A stretch of DNA of 64,000 bases from Heterobasidion occidentale (GCA_039111635.1 JBCAQO010000010.1:1984001-2048000), one strand, 5' to 3'; counted from the first letter of the stretch, positions 36,582 to 48,875 are shown. Made by a program: numbers and translations. Notes: generated by a model not told the origin, from the letters alone.

Positions 36582-38919
36582 CTAAATAGTGAAGTTCATC
36601 GAGTCACGAGCATCTGCCAGAGCCTGGCATACTCTAGGCACAGCCTATAAACATAAGCTATAACATTCAGCAGGAGAAAGCTAGTTAACATTGTTCAGTG
36701 CGCCGATGATGATGAACTTACCCTCCATATCCGCTTGTCGGCCGATGGTTTTCATCCATTGTTTGCCAGCTCGAGCGATGCGGCGTAATCGTCGATCACC
36801 GTCTATAGGCCGTCGACGAATAGCAGGCAAATTCAGGGATGTAGAATTGGCTACTGCCAGCACGGATTCGGTTGCCCCGGAGAAGAAAGAGTGAATATTG
36901 TGAATCTCTTTATAAGATGTTGATAGTGGGATATAGTGCAGCCTGTTATGCGCCAGCAGACTTGTTAATTCGTTTAAGAGAAAACCCCGCTCGAAACGCA
37001 CCAAGGTTGGATCCAATCAGAAAAGAACTCGCGATAGACAGTCGACTTGATCACCGCGCTATCTGAGGATAAATATGCGAAGAATTTGCCGGAGTAACTC
37101 ATGCCATCGAGATCAAGTATGTATTTGTGGGCCCAATGTTCGCGAAGCTCGACAGCATCGTCAAAGCGATGATCAAATCTGCTGCTGAAGGCCACCCGGA
37201 TATGTGGAATGATCGACTGAGCTAACGAAGGCGACGTCCATAACCTCTTCGTTCAGCACACTGATTGGAACCTTGGCATAGACATAGTTCGAAGAGCTAG
37301 GTGGATCAGCGAATACGATGGTTTGGTTTTTCGTGGAGTTGTCACTAGTAAGCCGAACCAATCTGTATAATCTTGATCAATAAGGACATTTTTTCAAAAT
37401 CAAACTGGATACTTGCCTATGGCGTTGATATTGCGGAGAGAACCCAGGTGGTGAGCTACCACCCCCTGTCGTCGCGCCTCTCCAGAATATTTTTTCAGAC
37501 TTCTTTTCCCATGGTGTTTCCATGCTATCCACCTCCTTGAGATAGTGGTTCACGTCGTCATACCCATACGAGTACCGCCGTGTCGTCCCGTAATAATAAT
37601 GGCTTGGGATTTTGATGTCACCGTAGCCTGAGCTCTTGGCAGGCGAGAGGATAGGAAGAGGGACAGGCACTGTGCGCCAATCGGAGAAAAAGTGGCCTTG
37701 GTAGTAGTGCGCCCAGGGGTTGTTACAGAAAGAATAGTTCCTATCAACGTCATGGACGAATTTGAATTCGTTACCTAGAGCAGCGTTCCCAAGCTCGAAA
37801 TAAGCAGTGGAATCGTTGGCGGTTATACGTTTTGAGCTGATAAGGCGACGTGCAAGAGAGTTCGGGGGGCAAACGCGTCGATAAGCTTCCCATACATTGC
37901 CTGATCCCTGCCAGTCCGCAATGTGAAGCCCACCTCCTATCGTGTTGAAAGACCCTTTGCGAGGATGAGATTGACAGTAAAGTACAAGTCAAAGATGACA
38001 CACCTGGAGTATCCTGAGTGATGTTGGGATATTTATGGTGTTCCCAAGGAACAAGTATGCGACCTTCAGATCGGGCATTGATGGCGAAATCCATGTCCGG
38101 GAGCTGGAGAGGATAGGTTCATGCTTCAATCGCGATCGGAGAACGCGCAGTGTAACATACCGAGTGCTGGAATTTTGTATCATGAGAAGAAAGCTCCGTG
38201 CGCGCATGCCGATATCGTCGTCGTCATAAGAAGGCTTGATGTTGACCGCCTCAGCTTCGCCATCCCGGATTCTCACCAAGTCCACAGAGGGGAGCTGTCC
38301 AGCCTAATGTCCGAGCAACATATCAGTAACGATGAATGTGGTACAAACACCAGCTAAGCAAACGAGCTGCCATTTGTTCTGGGCTGCAGCCTCGATCGTG
38401 AATTCGCGCAATGTGGCCAGCCTTAAGCTCTAATATGCAGGTCCGCGGAAATAACGCACCTGTACGGCTCTCCGTTTAAACTCTGCTCCTGTCATCTGCC
38501 AAAATGGCTCCAAATCCTCCATTAGCCCATCATATTCGTCCACCATCCGCACGTTGTTTTCCTGTGCGAATTTCCACCATCCATCAAATCCCTTTGGCGG
38601 GTCCCGACGATACCTCCTCTTGTATTCGACTACGGCCAGCCGGCCGCCTCGAGGGTCTGGCTCTGTTTCGATAGCAGCTTACGAAACTTGGCCTCTGCTT
38701 CGTCCATTAGTTTGGCAATAGGGTGCTGGCCCAATATTCTATGGGCTGGTGTAGAAGCCGATCCGGATGTAGCAGACAGAGCATCCTCAGGGAAATTGCT
38801 CTCCCCTGAGCGGTGGCCAGCGTACAAGCCAGCTTGCGCGAAAGCAACACGAGTATGCCAAGGAGCACGTAGAGCCTGTAACGAGTCCATGGCCCTTCAG
38901 AGGGCTCAAGCGAAGACAT
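36582..38919 (-). CDS. glycosyltransferase family 90 (CAP10-like)
   Basis: This is a type II Golgi membrane protein of the CAP10/beta-1,2-xylosyltransferase-like family, about 610 residues. The ATG at 38919 gives MSSLEPSEGPWTRYR followed by one anchor helix (LYVLLGILV). Family blocks follow: PPKGFDGWWKFAQENNVRMV, EGRILVPWEHHKYPNI, HYYQGHFFSDWRTVPVPLP, KIFWRGATTGGGSSPPGF, LREHWAHKYILDLDGMSYSG, FFSDWIQPWLHYIPLS and GKQWMKTIGRQADME. The intron at 37416 has a GC donor (AG|GCAAGT). Frame breaks appear at about 38843-38852 (just after the anchor), 38632-38645 (before VVEYKRRYRRDPP), 37171-37190 (YPGG to RFDHRFDDAVEL) and 36612-36618 (ARLW/ADARDSMNF), so the 36582 stop assumes a restored base. The acceptor glycan is unknown; in basidiomycetes GT90 proteins act on cell-wall or capsule glycans. 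Confidence 0.87.
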
Positions 38920-39320
38920 GAGTCGTCGTTGAGCTGGCCAGGATTAAAGAGGGAGGCAATGAGGAAATAGTAGCTGGCAACTGAAACCATGCCCGCCACT
39001 GAATTACCTATTATGGTAATCCCACTCTAGTCCAAAATTTTAAGAAATATTTACAGAGCAATTCTAAATGAAGACGTCATTTGCTCTAAGTTTACCCTTC
39101 AATCGCCGCATCATGGCCTATTCTGGCCGACTGCAGCAGCCTGAAGATATGTAGGCTCTGGTTGATCATTAGAAACAATGTTTTTACAACAAGGGAGGGG
39201 CATAGTGAACACATGTAACAGATTCAGGAATTTCTATAGTGTGATGGCGCTCTCTAGATGGGCCGTCTCCAAAAGAAACTCTGATCACAGATCGCACGCA
39301 AACGAAGGGCACAAGAAGGA
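38920..39320. other. intergenic, no gene seen
   Basis: About 400 bp between the GT90 start and the UbiA stop, both on the minus strand. It holds the GT90... upstream region; no coding signal. Confidence 0.4.
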
Positions 39321-40647
39321 TCAGAACGGCAGCTTGACGGAAAGCTGGTCGATCTTAACAAGATAATCAACCATCATACCCGCCCACGTGATCCATCCCA
39401 AGTGGCCATTGCGGATGAAGTTAACTGCATACATAGTCAATATTGATCACAGTGGAAGGGTCTAAAGGATTGGCTACTCACGACCACAGCTGTCTGGCGA
39501 ATCGAGGTCCACAGTGGCGTATTGATAAAGGATATGGAGTCCGGTACCGCCAACAGAGATCCAGAAGTAATAAGGAGTCTGGTGGTTGAGGATGCCGGCG
39601 TAGTACAGGGTGCCGATGAACATCATCGAGAGGACGAAGCAGAAGGGGCGGACGTAGTCGCCGAGCATAACTGCAGTCGACTTGACGCCGACCTTGATGT
39701 CATCACGACGGTCCTGGCATGCATAGATGGTATCTGAACGATATCATTCTCATCAGTTCCTGTACTTGCATACAAAAAGGTGAAGAAATGGACTGACCGT
39801 AGTGCATGGTCCATCCCCAAGTCCCGGCCATCAACACAGCGAGCAGCTGGGTGTCAAGGCCACCAGTAACTGCCGCCCAAGCAACGACAAGACCGAAGTT
39901 CATGCAGATGCCCAGCCATGCCTGCGGCCAATATGTGATCCGCTTCATGAGAGGATATATGAGGAATCTATTGAACGTTGATAAGTCTCTCGCTGATGAC
40001 GCCTGATGCGGTGCTTACAGAGGAAGGAGCTGGAGGATTGCGGCGTATAGAGCGATGTCATTATATGAGACGTAAACCAAAATCCCGATTATGTATTGAA
40101 TGATGAGGTATACGACTGCAGCAAAAACGGAAACACGACCGCTAGCTAAGGGGCGGCCCTTTGTTCTTTCTGTCACCATGACGTCAGCGTCAGCGAGACG
40201 TGCCAATAGGGAGATGTACTGACCGACCCCTGCGTCGAATTCTCGATCGAAAATGTCATTGATCGTACATGCCGACCCACGAACGATAAAAGCAGCAAAG
40301 AGAGACTTTGCGAGTTCAACCCAGTAACGATTGAGAGGAAGTTCGGTGCGATACGCCGCCAAAGTCAAGCCCCATGCTGCAAGGCCAGCGAATCAACAGA
40401 TGTATCAAGACATAGAAGCATGATAACATACCGAAAGGCCAGAACATCAAGATTGTTCCTGTAGGCTGGCAGCACGGAAGTCGCACGCAGTCAGGATTGA
40501 AGACAGAGTGAGGATGGCATATAGACGCACTTTGTGGAAGCGAATGAGCTCCAGGTAAGGTCGGACACCAGGCGAGACGAGGCCGAGAGGGAAGGGCAGC
40601 TTCTCAGCATTTTTCTTGACGAGTGGGGTCGTATCAGTGGGGGCCAT
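39321..40647 (-). CDS. UbiA-family prenyltransferase (COQ2-like)
   Basis: This polytopic membrane enzyme transfers an isoprenyl chain to an aromatic acceptor; about 330 residues in seven exons, all in phase. The ATG at 40647 gives MAPTDTTPLVKKNAEKLPFP. The first Asp-rich motif is CTINDIFDREFDAGVERTKG followed by RPLASGRVSV. The second is YDTIYACQDRRDDIKVGVKS. Other family blocks are KPTGTILMFWPFAWGLTLAAY, YPLMKRITYWPQAWLG and GHLGWITWAGMMVDYLVKI. Both Mg-diphosphate motifs are intact. The sequence aligns by eye with COQ2 (4-hydroxybenzoate polyprenyltransferase), but there is no evident mitochondrial presequence. It could therefore be COQ2 or a paralogue making prenylated phenolics. The divergent partner is an A-T-R reductase 1.7 kb away, which favours, but does not prove, a specialised role. 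Confidence 0.92.
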
Positions 40648-42322
40648 GATGGATGGTGTCGACTTGGCAAAATGGGAGGTGGTGGCTTTGGGCAGTGCAG
40701 GGGGGGGGGCTGCAGACTGTGGGTGATTTACATTTGTCTATCCCGTCTATAAGTACGTGAGCGAAGAGAGGATAACCACGGACCACTCTGGCCAATTCGA
40801 AAATTGCTAGATCTTCCGAAGCGCCATCTACGTGATCGTGACGAAGTATCGCCCTGTATGCCCCGATCCAAATCAATTGCTCATGTCTGCACCTGGCTGC
40901 ACATTTTGCAACGTGTTGACGTTAGGCACCAAATAAAGAGCCTGGAGTTCTGATGCAGGCAAATGAATGCTCAGGTATCAGAACACACGCTGACAATCAG
41001 CCGTCCATCACGGTAGGGCAGGATAGGGGCTCTATTATCCTACACCAGGTTGATCTTCGATCGAAAGACGTAAATAAGCACGGGTCCGAAAAGAGGGAAT
41101 ATGAATTTACTGATTTTGATTCTGCTCGGGTACGCGGAGGCGTCTGGAGGCGTGTGGTCGGGTATCCCCTTCGAAAGGCAACGATCCTCCACTAAGACGG
41201 ATTCTGCAGCTGATTTGCTCCACCACCGGTTGGAAGAGTGCGCGTGCTACATAACTGACAATCGCCAGGACAGAGGTTTGTGTCCACGTATCAATCGCTG
41301 GCTCGTTACGATAGGTTACGATCCGTACGGTTATGCTACGATACGACCAAAATCTGATGGGAGATTAGTAAGCTGATCGTCCTCATCCTCCGGGAGCCTC
41401 CGGGTTTCCTCCGCCAGCCCTCCGCCAGTCCTCCACCTGACAACCGACCGACCGGCGCAAATTCCCAAGGCCCCTTTGTTAATTTGAGCACCACGCAGAA
41501 CACTCGCAGAACTCATGCAGAGGATCCAGATGCTGAGGTACAAAAACACCAAGTACAAGTATAGACATCGAGAAACATTCAAATAGGGTCAATAGGAGCC
41601 TCAGATGCACTATCCATCGCCTCGGTTAGCCTCGGACACGATGGACCACCCCTGCCGCTGTCAAGGTGGATCTATAGAATCAACTCGAGCTTTTGAGGAT
41701 GTGAATGGGGTTCCCTGATAAATTGACTTTTACCACAGGAAATCGCAACGCTGCTTGGCGATAAGTACTTGTTATCTATCAATACTCAGCGCTCCAGGCT
41801 TGTTATTCACGGCATGTTCATAAGGGACTTCGGTTCCAGTTTGGAGATAGTTCAAATTATTGATCATACACTGCAGGCAGCGGTTATACAGTTGCTTTGC
41901 AATCAATTGCCGGTCAGCAAGCTGTATGACTATGCCGTCGCGCTCATCAGTGACCTTTCAAAGCGAACGCGACGCGTCACGTCACCTGAGTCGTCAGCCA
42001 GATCACGCATCGTGCAGCTGATTTGTTGCCGTTCTTTTGCTCGACATTTCGTTTGCACCGTTGTTCAGGACGGAAGGCCGCTCGATCCTCTTTCTTCCAG
42101 TGTTCGAGTGTCTCGCAGTTTCACAAATGGGGGCTGTCATTCTCCAGCATCGCAGGATATGAACAACTGTTATGACCCAATCCCCGACTGCTATGCTTAT
42201 AGCGTAATGATGCCGGTTTGACGATTGGACGCGCATCCGATATAAGAGATCGCAGCAGCTAGATACGTCCTGTTCTTCTTCCCAGCTCACACGGTGCATC
42301 AGACATTCTCATCCACTCGACA
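40648..42322. promoter_or_regulatory. divergent intergenic region, UbiA / A-T-R reductase
   Basis: About 1.67 kb separates two divergent starts. It includes a poly-G run near 40700-40710 and an ACGCGTCACGTCAC cluster near 41970-41983. No gene was recognised. Shared regulation of both neighbours is an inference from geometry. Confidence 0.45.
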
Positions 42323-45300
42323 ATGGTCGTCCTACCGAAGACCCAGGCGCTAAACAGCACTACCTTCCACGCCCCTCCTCTCCATGACCAGTCGTTAACA
42401 CTTGCTCATCTGTATGACTGGCAACATGAACACAGCCCAGATCATCCGTTATTTTTGTACGAAGATCAGCCAGGGGAGATAAGGACGATACATTGGGGGC
42501 CTGCTGTACGTGCCATGCATCAAGCTGCTCGTATTGTCGCATCCAAAGTTCCACCGGAAGTGGTATTGGCTGCCATAGACGGCCGACCCATTGTTGTTGG
42601 TACACTGGCTACCACAGGTACGTCTTTTGGATCATGATACGTGAAAGTGGGTACGAAGGTCTCTACAGATACGATAACCTATGTCACGACCGAAATCGGT
42701 ATCATTCGCGCCGGCTTCACTGTCTTCCCGATCTCCCCGCGCAATTCACCGGAAGCCATCGCCCACCTGCTAAAGAAAACAGGAGCGAGGATGGTGCTCG
42801 TTAGTGGGGAGCCTGTGCTCCAGAAGCTTGCGGCTGCAACGTTGGAAATTCTGAACAAGGATGAGGACAAGCTGAATCTTGTCATATCCACTATGCCCCA
42901 ATTTGAAGACCTCTACACTGACAAGGTCTTCAACGGTGACTTTGAACCATATCCGTCTGTGAACTACACTCTCGATGCGCCTGCAATCATAATGCATTCT
43001 TCTGGTTGGTCAATCTTAATGCATCACTCATTGTCCGATAACGAGCGATTCTTCTCCCAGGGTCAACTGCTTATCCTAAACCAATAAGTTGGCTCCACAA
43101 GCATTTCGTGTCGCTCTGCTACATCCCGTGTACGTGCATGCCATGCTACTCCAATAGTCACGGAACATCAATATGACCAAACAGGGTACGGAGAGATGGA
43201 CCTGTGTGGCCAAGTAATGTCGTGCCACGCTATGCCTGTGTTCCATGGCATGGGCATACTACAGATTGTGCTTGTGGTATGTTTTCTCATCATTCTTTCA
43301 ACCATGTCAACCCATCGGTGTTACAGGTATCCTCCGGTGTCTCCATGTCAGTTTTCAAGCCGACATTCCCGGCAGTGATGCCAAATCCCCAGAACGTTTT
43401 AGAAGGTATGATTGTATCAAAGTCTACGATCGGAGCGGCAGCCCCTACCTTTTTGGAAGTAAGGGAGTCCGGAATTAGTTCAAAATTTGTTGTGTCTCAT
43501 TGGGTTCTTCCCGAAAATTATAATAACCTTAGGCATGGTCAAGAATTCCGGATGCTGTAAGGTATATGAAAACGATGAAAGCCGTGGTGCGTGCTCTCGT
43601 CATTTGAGCCCATGTGTTCGAACTTCATTGATGAAGGAACCCTCGGTAAGATGTGGGGGGGCGGGCCACTTCCAAAAGCTGTGGGTGATCATCTTACAGC
43701 TGAAGGCGTGGTCATTCACAGCCAGTACGGGTGGTCAGTGCCGTTTCATTGCCATAGAGCTTCACATCATTGATGCATTCTTAGTACCGAATGTGGTGTT
43801 ATGAACACCGTTTTACCTGGTGAGCAGACCTTCGTGTGTGTGTCACTTAGCGATTGCTGAATTTCCTTCGAAAAAGCACATGGCCGCGGCGAGGATTGGG
43901 AATACCTCTCCTTCTCGGCACACACTCGTCCCGTTTTCCTGCCTCAGAATGATGGCACTTTTGAATTGGTTATGACAGTAAGCATTTCCTTGTGATCGAG
44001 GGTTGAATTGCGCTCAAATCATTGCACGGGTAGGATCACGAGTTGCATCATCCTATTGTATTCAATTCGAAGATAGATGGTTACGACGCGTATGCTACGT
44101 CCGATCTATTGATACCCCACCCTACAAAACCTGGATTATGGAAAGTCTTCGGCAGGTCAGATGACCAAATCATGCTGTCGACTGGTGAGAAGGTAAGCAA
44201 ATTTAAATATCATAGCATGCGAGTCTTTTCTTGACCATTTCTGTGTGATCAGACCAATCCTGGTCCCTTAGGTGAGAAAGTTTCGCAGACTGCTTCTCGA
44301 TTTCTCGGAGCTCAGACATATCAATCTTGTAGAGGGAATATTGAACCAGGATCCACACGTCTTGGGCAGTGTCATGTTTGGTAGAGGCAAATTCCAGAAC
44401 GGTGTTTTGATCGACCCAAAACCTCAATTTGCATTTGATCCGTCGGATGAACGGAAATTGGAGGAATTCCGGAATGCAATCTGGTAATTCGAACAACTTG
44501 AGAACGTGTAACTGATGGCTGACATAACTGTATCCTTAGGTCCACCGTCGAGAGAATGAACGAGTATGCGCCGAAGCATTCCCGCTTGTTCAAAGAGGTT
44601 TTACCCTCAAATCTTTGCAACATGCGTTCATTGTCTAACTCTGGCTTTTATTCTCAAGATGATCATTGTCGCGTTGCCGTCCAAACCGTTCGTATATACG
44701 GCCAAGATGACGCCTAGACGTCAAGCTATCTTGAAGGAGTATGAGGCCGAGATCAACTCACTGTACGACACCATCGACGAGAGTTCTCAGGCGGACATCG
44801 CTGGTCCGGCCGAATGGTCGCCTACAGAGACTTTGAATTTTGTCCAACAGGTCGTCGGGAAGGTCACGAAGCTGTCCGCGCCGGACGATGCAGACTTATT
44901 TCAAAATGGCTGTGACAGTCTTCAGGCGACGTGGATTCGCAATTCTGTCCTCCGCGCCCTGCGCGACACTGCACCGGAAGTGGCGAAGCGACTTCCAACA
45001 ACCTTCGTTTACGACTACCCCACTGTCAATCAGATAGTCGGCTACTTGTGTCGAGCGGTGCTCAACCCCCACATGAATCAGAAGGTCGATTTGGCGACGC
45101 GTGGTATCGAACTTCAGGCGGTGGTGGACAAATACACAACCGATTTCCCCTCGCGCCCCGTTGCGAATGGCTCCTCTCCACCTCATTTGACTGGCGAAGT
45201 CTATTTCTTGACCGGCAGTACTGGCGGTCTAGGTTCAAATGTGCTCTCTCAACTACTAACAGCTAGAACTGTGTCGAAGGTGTACTCTTTCAATCGACCG

Positions 45301-46542
45301 TCCTCGTCAGCCAGTTCGCTCCAAAGACAGCAGGAGGCTTTTAGAAAGCGCGGACTAGACGAAGCATTGCTGAATTCGCCCAAACTGACCTTCGTGGAAG
45401 GCGAACTCAGTGAACCTAACTTTGGTACGAGCCTTTCGTTGTACGATGAGGTGAGAGTATAATTCGAACAGGGTTTCGGTAATATTGAATGCGAATCATA
45501 GATACGTAACTCCGTAACTCACATTGTTCATAGCGGTGCGTCAATCCCATGGATCTTTCAAGGTGCTCTGAGCTGACATTTGTGCAGCGTGGAGAATCAA
45601 CTTGAACCTTTCTCTGCTATCGTTTGAAAGCAATGTCGCTGGCGTTCGCAAACTCATCGATCTCGCGTTGACATCGCCTCGTGCCGAACCTCCGCGTCTG
45701 CTCTTCGTTTCGTCTATAGCTGTCTTCATCAGTATGCAAGATTCCCTGGATTCACGAACACTCCCTCACCACATACCTTTTTACTTCCGCAGATTTCGAA
45801 AATAATGGTTACGTTAAGGAAGAGGTCCTGGACGATCCGCAAATTGCTGTTGGCACTGGCTACTCAGAGTCTAAGTGGATCGCTGAACGCATCCTAGACG
45901 CTGCAGCCGAGAAGACAAATCTTCGCCCGGTGATTGTGCGTCTTGGACAGGTCAGCGGAGACGTGAACGGCACTTGGAATGAATCTGAGTGGTTCCCGTC
46001 AATCGTCAAGTCGGCCTTCGCTGTGAAATGTCTACCCAACTTGGATGGCGTGAGTTTCACTTGTCCGAGGTCCTCTCTAGGGAAGGTTGTCGAGCTGATC
46101 CTGCATCCTGCAGCTTGTCTCGTGGATCACCTCCCCACACGCAGCTGCGGCCATCATTGATATGACCGAATCGTCATATCAAACGCTCCACCTCGCCCAT
46201 CCGCGGGCGGTCACGTTCACATCCCTCATCGAACCTATCGCATCGGAATTGGGCGTCCCGCTTGTGCCGTACACCCAGTGGCTAGACGCGCTCGAGAAAG
46301 ATTTCAGCGATACTTCGGTTTCGGAAGTGGAGCACCTCCAGCAGAATCCTGCCTTGCGTCTACTCGATTTCTTCCGCCTTGCTCGAATAGGGCCGGAATG
46401 GGAACCGGTCGCCGTTGCAAGGCTTGGAACGGACAAAGCTATCAAGGTGTCGAAGACCTTGAGGGAAGATGCGCCGCAACTGGGGACGGAGAATGCAAAG
46501 AGATGGCTAGCTAGCTGGAGAAGCAGTGGCTTCTTGCCCTAG
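42323..46542 (+). CDS. NRPS-like adenylate-forming reductase (A-T-R, carboxylic acid reductase type)
   Basis: A multidomain enzyme of about 1,080 residues that activates a carboxylic acid with ATP, tethers it to phosphopantetheine and reduces it with NAD(P)H to aldehyde or alcohol. The ATG at 42323 gives [16 protein letters not shown]. The A domain (about 20-600) has the phosphate loop [43 protein letters not shown] and [17 protein letters not shown]. The T domain (about 640-720) has [16 protein letters not shown], with Ser for phosphopantetheine. The R domain has the Rossmann loop [25 protein letters not shown] and the catalytic [13 protein letters not shown]. About 17 introns all keep phase, with no frame break. 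The domain order matches fungal aryl or aminoadipate-type reductases; the lack of a condensation domain excludes a peptide synthetase. The substrate is unknown. UbiA lies divergently upstream. Confidence 0.94.
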
Positions 46543-46824
46543 GACAACGTTTCAGATACTTTTAGCTGATTGATGTGCTCCCATAGCGGTTCTGAAACGT
46601 ATTGTATCATAGATGTACCAAGATAGATCTTTTCCGTCAATGCATTCAGACGCTGGAGTCATAACGCAAAAACATCAAGCACGAATAAGATTTCAGAACC
46701 TTAGAGCATAAGGATACATCGTCTGTATTTTAGGCCAGTTTGGCGCCGTTGCTCTGATCTTCGTGGGTAGTGTATACACTTACTTGGAAAGATGTGAGCT
46801 GATAGGTTCTCAGCGCTCAGGCCC

Positions 46825-46869
46825 AGTGAAAATCCGATATTGCGAGATCTAACCAGAACGAGCGAGAAC
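46825..46869 (+). repeat. left arm of 45-bp inverted repeat
   Basis: Contains CCGATATTGCGAGATCTAAC, which recurs reverse-complemented at the right arm. Confidence 0.9.
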
Positions 46870-47348
46870 CTGCGAGAACTCCCTGTGTCTCATGAGATAG
46901 TACGGTAGAGCGTGGTCCAACACTGGTCTATCTGTATCGACCAGTTGCGATTGTTTGGCGAAAGTCAGATGTTACATAATAAAATATTCTTTAAAATTTT
47001 TCTTTACGACGAGACGACTCGCGGCTGCATTCGCGCTCTTTCAAGTTTCTATAAGTCGTACCCCCAGAGTTCCAATGCTATCAAGAACTTTGATCTTTTG
47101 AAACATCGGGTGCTAACAGAATCTTGTAGAGCATTGGTGCACGGCTCGAGCTTCATCCTGTCATCGATGGAATGAGATCATGAACAGATCCATATTTCCT
47201 CTGCGCGCACACCCGTTTTGTCATTCTACTCACACTCCCTTTGATACCTTGTAGATCAACTCTTTTCAACTTTGCCGAGCCAGCTCGCCCGCGCCAGTCA
47301 CCTACCGCTGATGCCATGACAGAAGCAGCAGTTTCAATGGCACTGCAC

Positions 47349-47396
47349 CGGCAGCAGCAACAGCAGCAGCAACAGCAGCAGCAGCAACAGCAGCAG

Positions 47397-47427
<31 letters not shown>

Positions 47428-47585
47428 TCCAACGGCAATGGCACCGGCAACAGCAGCAGTGGCAGCAACGGCACTTTCACCGGCACCAGTAGCAGCAGCA
47501 ACAACAACAGCAGCAACAACGGCAGCAGCAACAACAACAACAACAACAGCAGCAGCAGCAGCAGCAGCAGCAGTGCCGGCAGCAG
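47349..47585 (+). repeat. CAG/CAA trinucleotide repeat tract
   Basis: CAG and CAA triplets alternate, nearly pure at 47349-47426 and interrupted afterwards. One frame encodes a long polyglutamine run and ends at a TAG at about 47490. No conserved flanking protein sequence was recognised, so it is listed as a repeat and not as a gene. Confidence 0.9.
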
Positions 47586-48516
47586 TTACCTCAGGTAACG
47601 CTGTCGACTTCGACTCCTTCGATGATGTACTGCCTTCTTACCATGCTTAGCATCAAAACCGAGTAGTCAGATCTGCACGCCAAATGCTTCTTCATCTGCA
47701 CAGGCATCAAAAGTTCCTGCTTACCAGAAAAGGGGTGTCGGTAACGGAGTTCTACGCATAGGGAAGCAACTCATCGCAAGGTACGTGATCTACTCTACAA
47801 AGATTTCACTGTGTATGCAGTGCTGCCGCACACAAAATAACATCGCACACAGGAACGTATGCGCACGACAATGGAAAGAACAATTTCCGAAAGGGACGAG
47901 GATTGAACAGGATTAGTATGTAGTTTCAGTAGTTATACTATGACACACCTGTTCTTGCTCGAGACGGTCATATACCTGTAGATTTAGATGCATATTAAGT
48001 TCAAGATCTAATAAAATCAATGAGAACATACCGCGAGCTCGTCTGAAGAAAGTTCGGACCAGTAGGCATTGAATTCATTGGTCCCAGAAAGCGAAGACTG
48101 GGCAGTCGTGACGCAGAGCTTGGACTACCTGGGTCGAGGAGGGGCGACGTTGTTAGATGGGATTTGAGGTGGTGAGATCCTTAGCGGCGGGTGTTTCGAT
48201 GTCATTCGAGGACATTAGATGACAGGTATGTGATAGATCGATAGGGTTAGATTCAAGTAGATATGTTGTCGATGTCGATAGATGTTCACCTATGTGATGA
48301 GATATGGATAGATGTGGCTAGATTTTGAACGCACCAGAACTAATTTGAGAATCGACTCGAGTCGATACAGATAGATCCCAGAACATTGAATTAGATGAAT
48401 CATTCATTGGCATGCAATCAGAGGTTTGATTTGAGCTCGGCTCAGTGCGATAAGAGTCGTTCACGTTCGATCAAAATGAGACTTTTATAACCAGATCTAC
48501 TCATATATCCTTGTCC

Positions 48517-48561
48517 GTTCTCGCTCGTTCTGGTTAGATCTCGCAATATCGGATTCTCACT
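48517..48561 (-). repeat. right arm of 45-bp inverted repeat
   Basis: Reverse complement of the left arm with 44 of 45 positions matching by eye. Confidence 0.9.
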
Positions 48562-48875
48562 TAGGGCTGAGACTTGGGTATGATCAATCAGCCTCAGGAT
48601 CACCACGAATGAATTCAGAAATCGGAGGGTGAGACAAGCCACGCGTATACAATTCAACTGGCCATTTCATCGCGACCTGAATCCGTCATGATGTAGTGAA
48701 TACGTGATCAAGGATAAAACAGGCGATGGAGCACCCATCTGTGTTCACAATACAGTGATGAGATCGTCTGGACCAGTACGCTGATCATAAGTAGCAAGGA
48801 GGTTCTAATATACAGGCGCGCCCGGATCCAATGTGATAACTCACCCTACAAGGATAGGAGCTGTCCGCCATCTCA

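Larger units (their letters stand above)
46825..48561. mobile_element. candidate non-autonomous element with 45-bp terminal inverted repeats
   Basis: The left arm (46825-46869) and right arm (48517-48561) are reverse complements over 45 bp with one mismatch (AGTGAAAATCC against AGTGAGAATCC at the outer end). Weaker similarity continues about 10 bp outward (CTCAG-CCC on both sides). The 1.74 kb interior has no transposase-like frame, only a CAG/CAA-rich tract and AT-rich DNA. No clear target-site duplication was found, so a simple long inverted repeat or a decayed element are alternatives. Confidence 0.5.
46543..48875. other. gene-poor region containing an inverted-repeat-bounded element
   Basis: About 2.3 kb between the reductase and ISY1 stop codons. 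It holds the 46825-48561 element and its CAG/CAA tract (listed separately). No protein family was recognised. Confidence 0.5.

Noticed and set aside
43560..43660. Frameshift in the A-T-R reductase near MKAV
   Set aside because: A 66-nt intron with donor GTGCGT and acceptor AAG restores [18 protein letters not shown] without any base change.
44280..44340. Possible continued A-domain coding after GEK in the reductase
   Set aside because: Splicing of two introns around TNPGPL joins directly to [13 protein letters not shown], the expected family sequence, so the intervening frame is intronic.
47241..47492. Polyglutamine open frame as a protein-coding gene
   Set aside because: The frame is opened by the CAG/CAA repeat itself. 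No conserved sequence flanks it and it lies within the inverted-repeat element.
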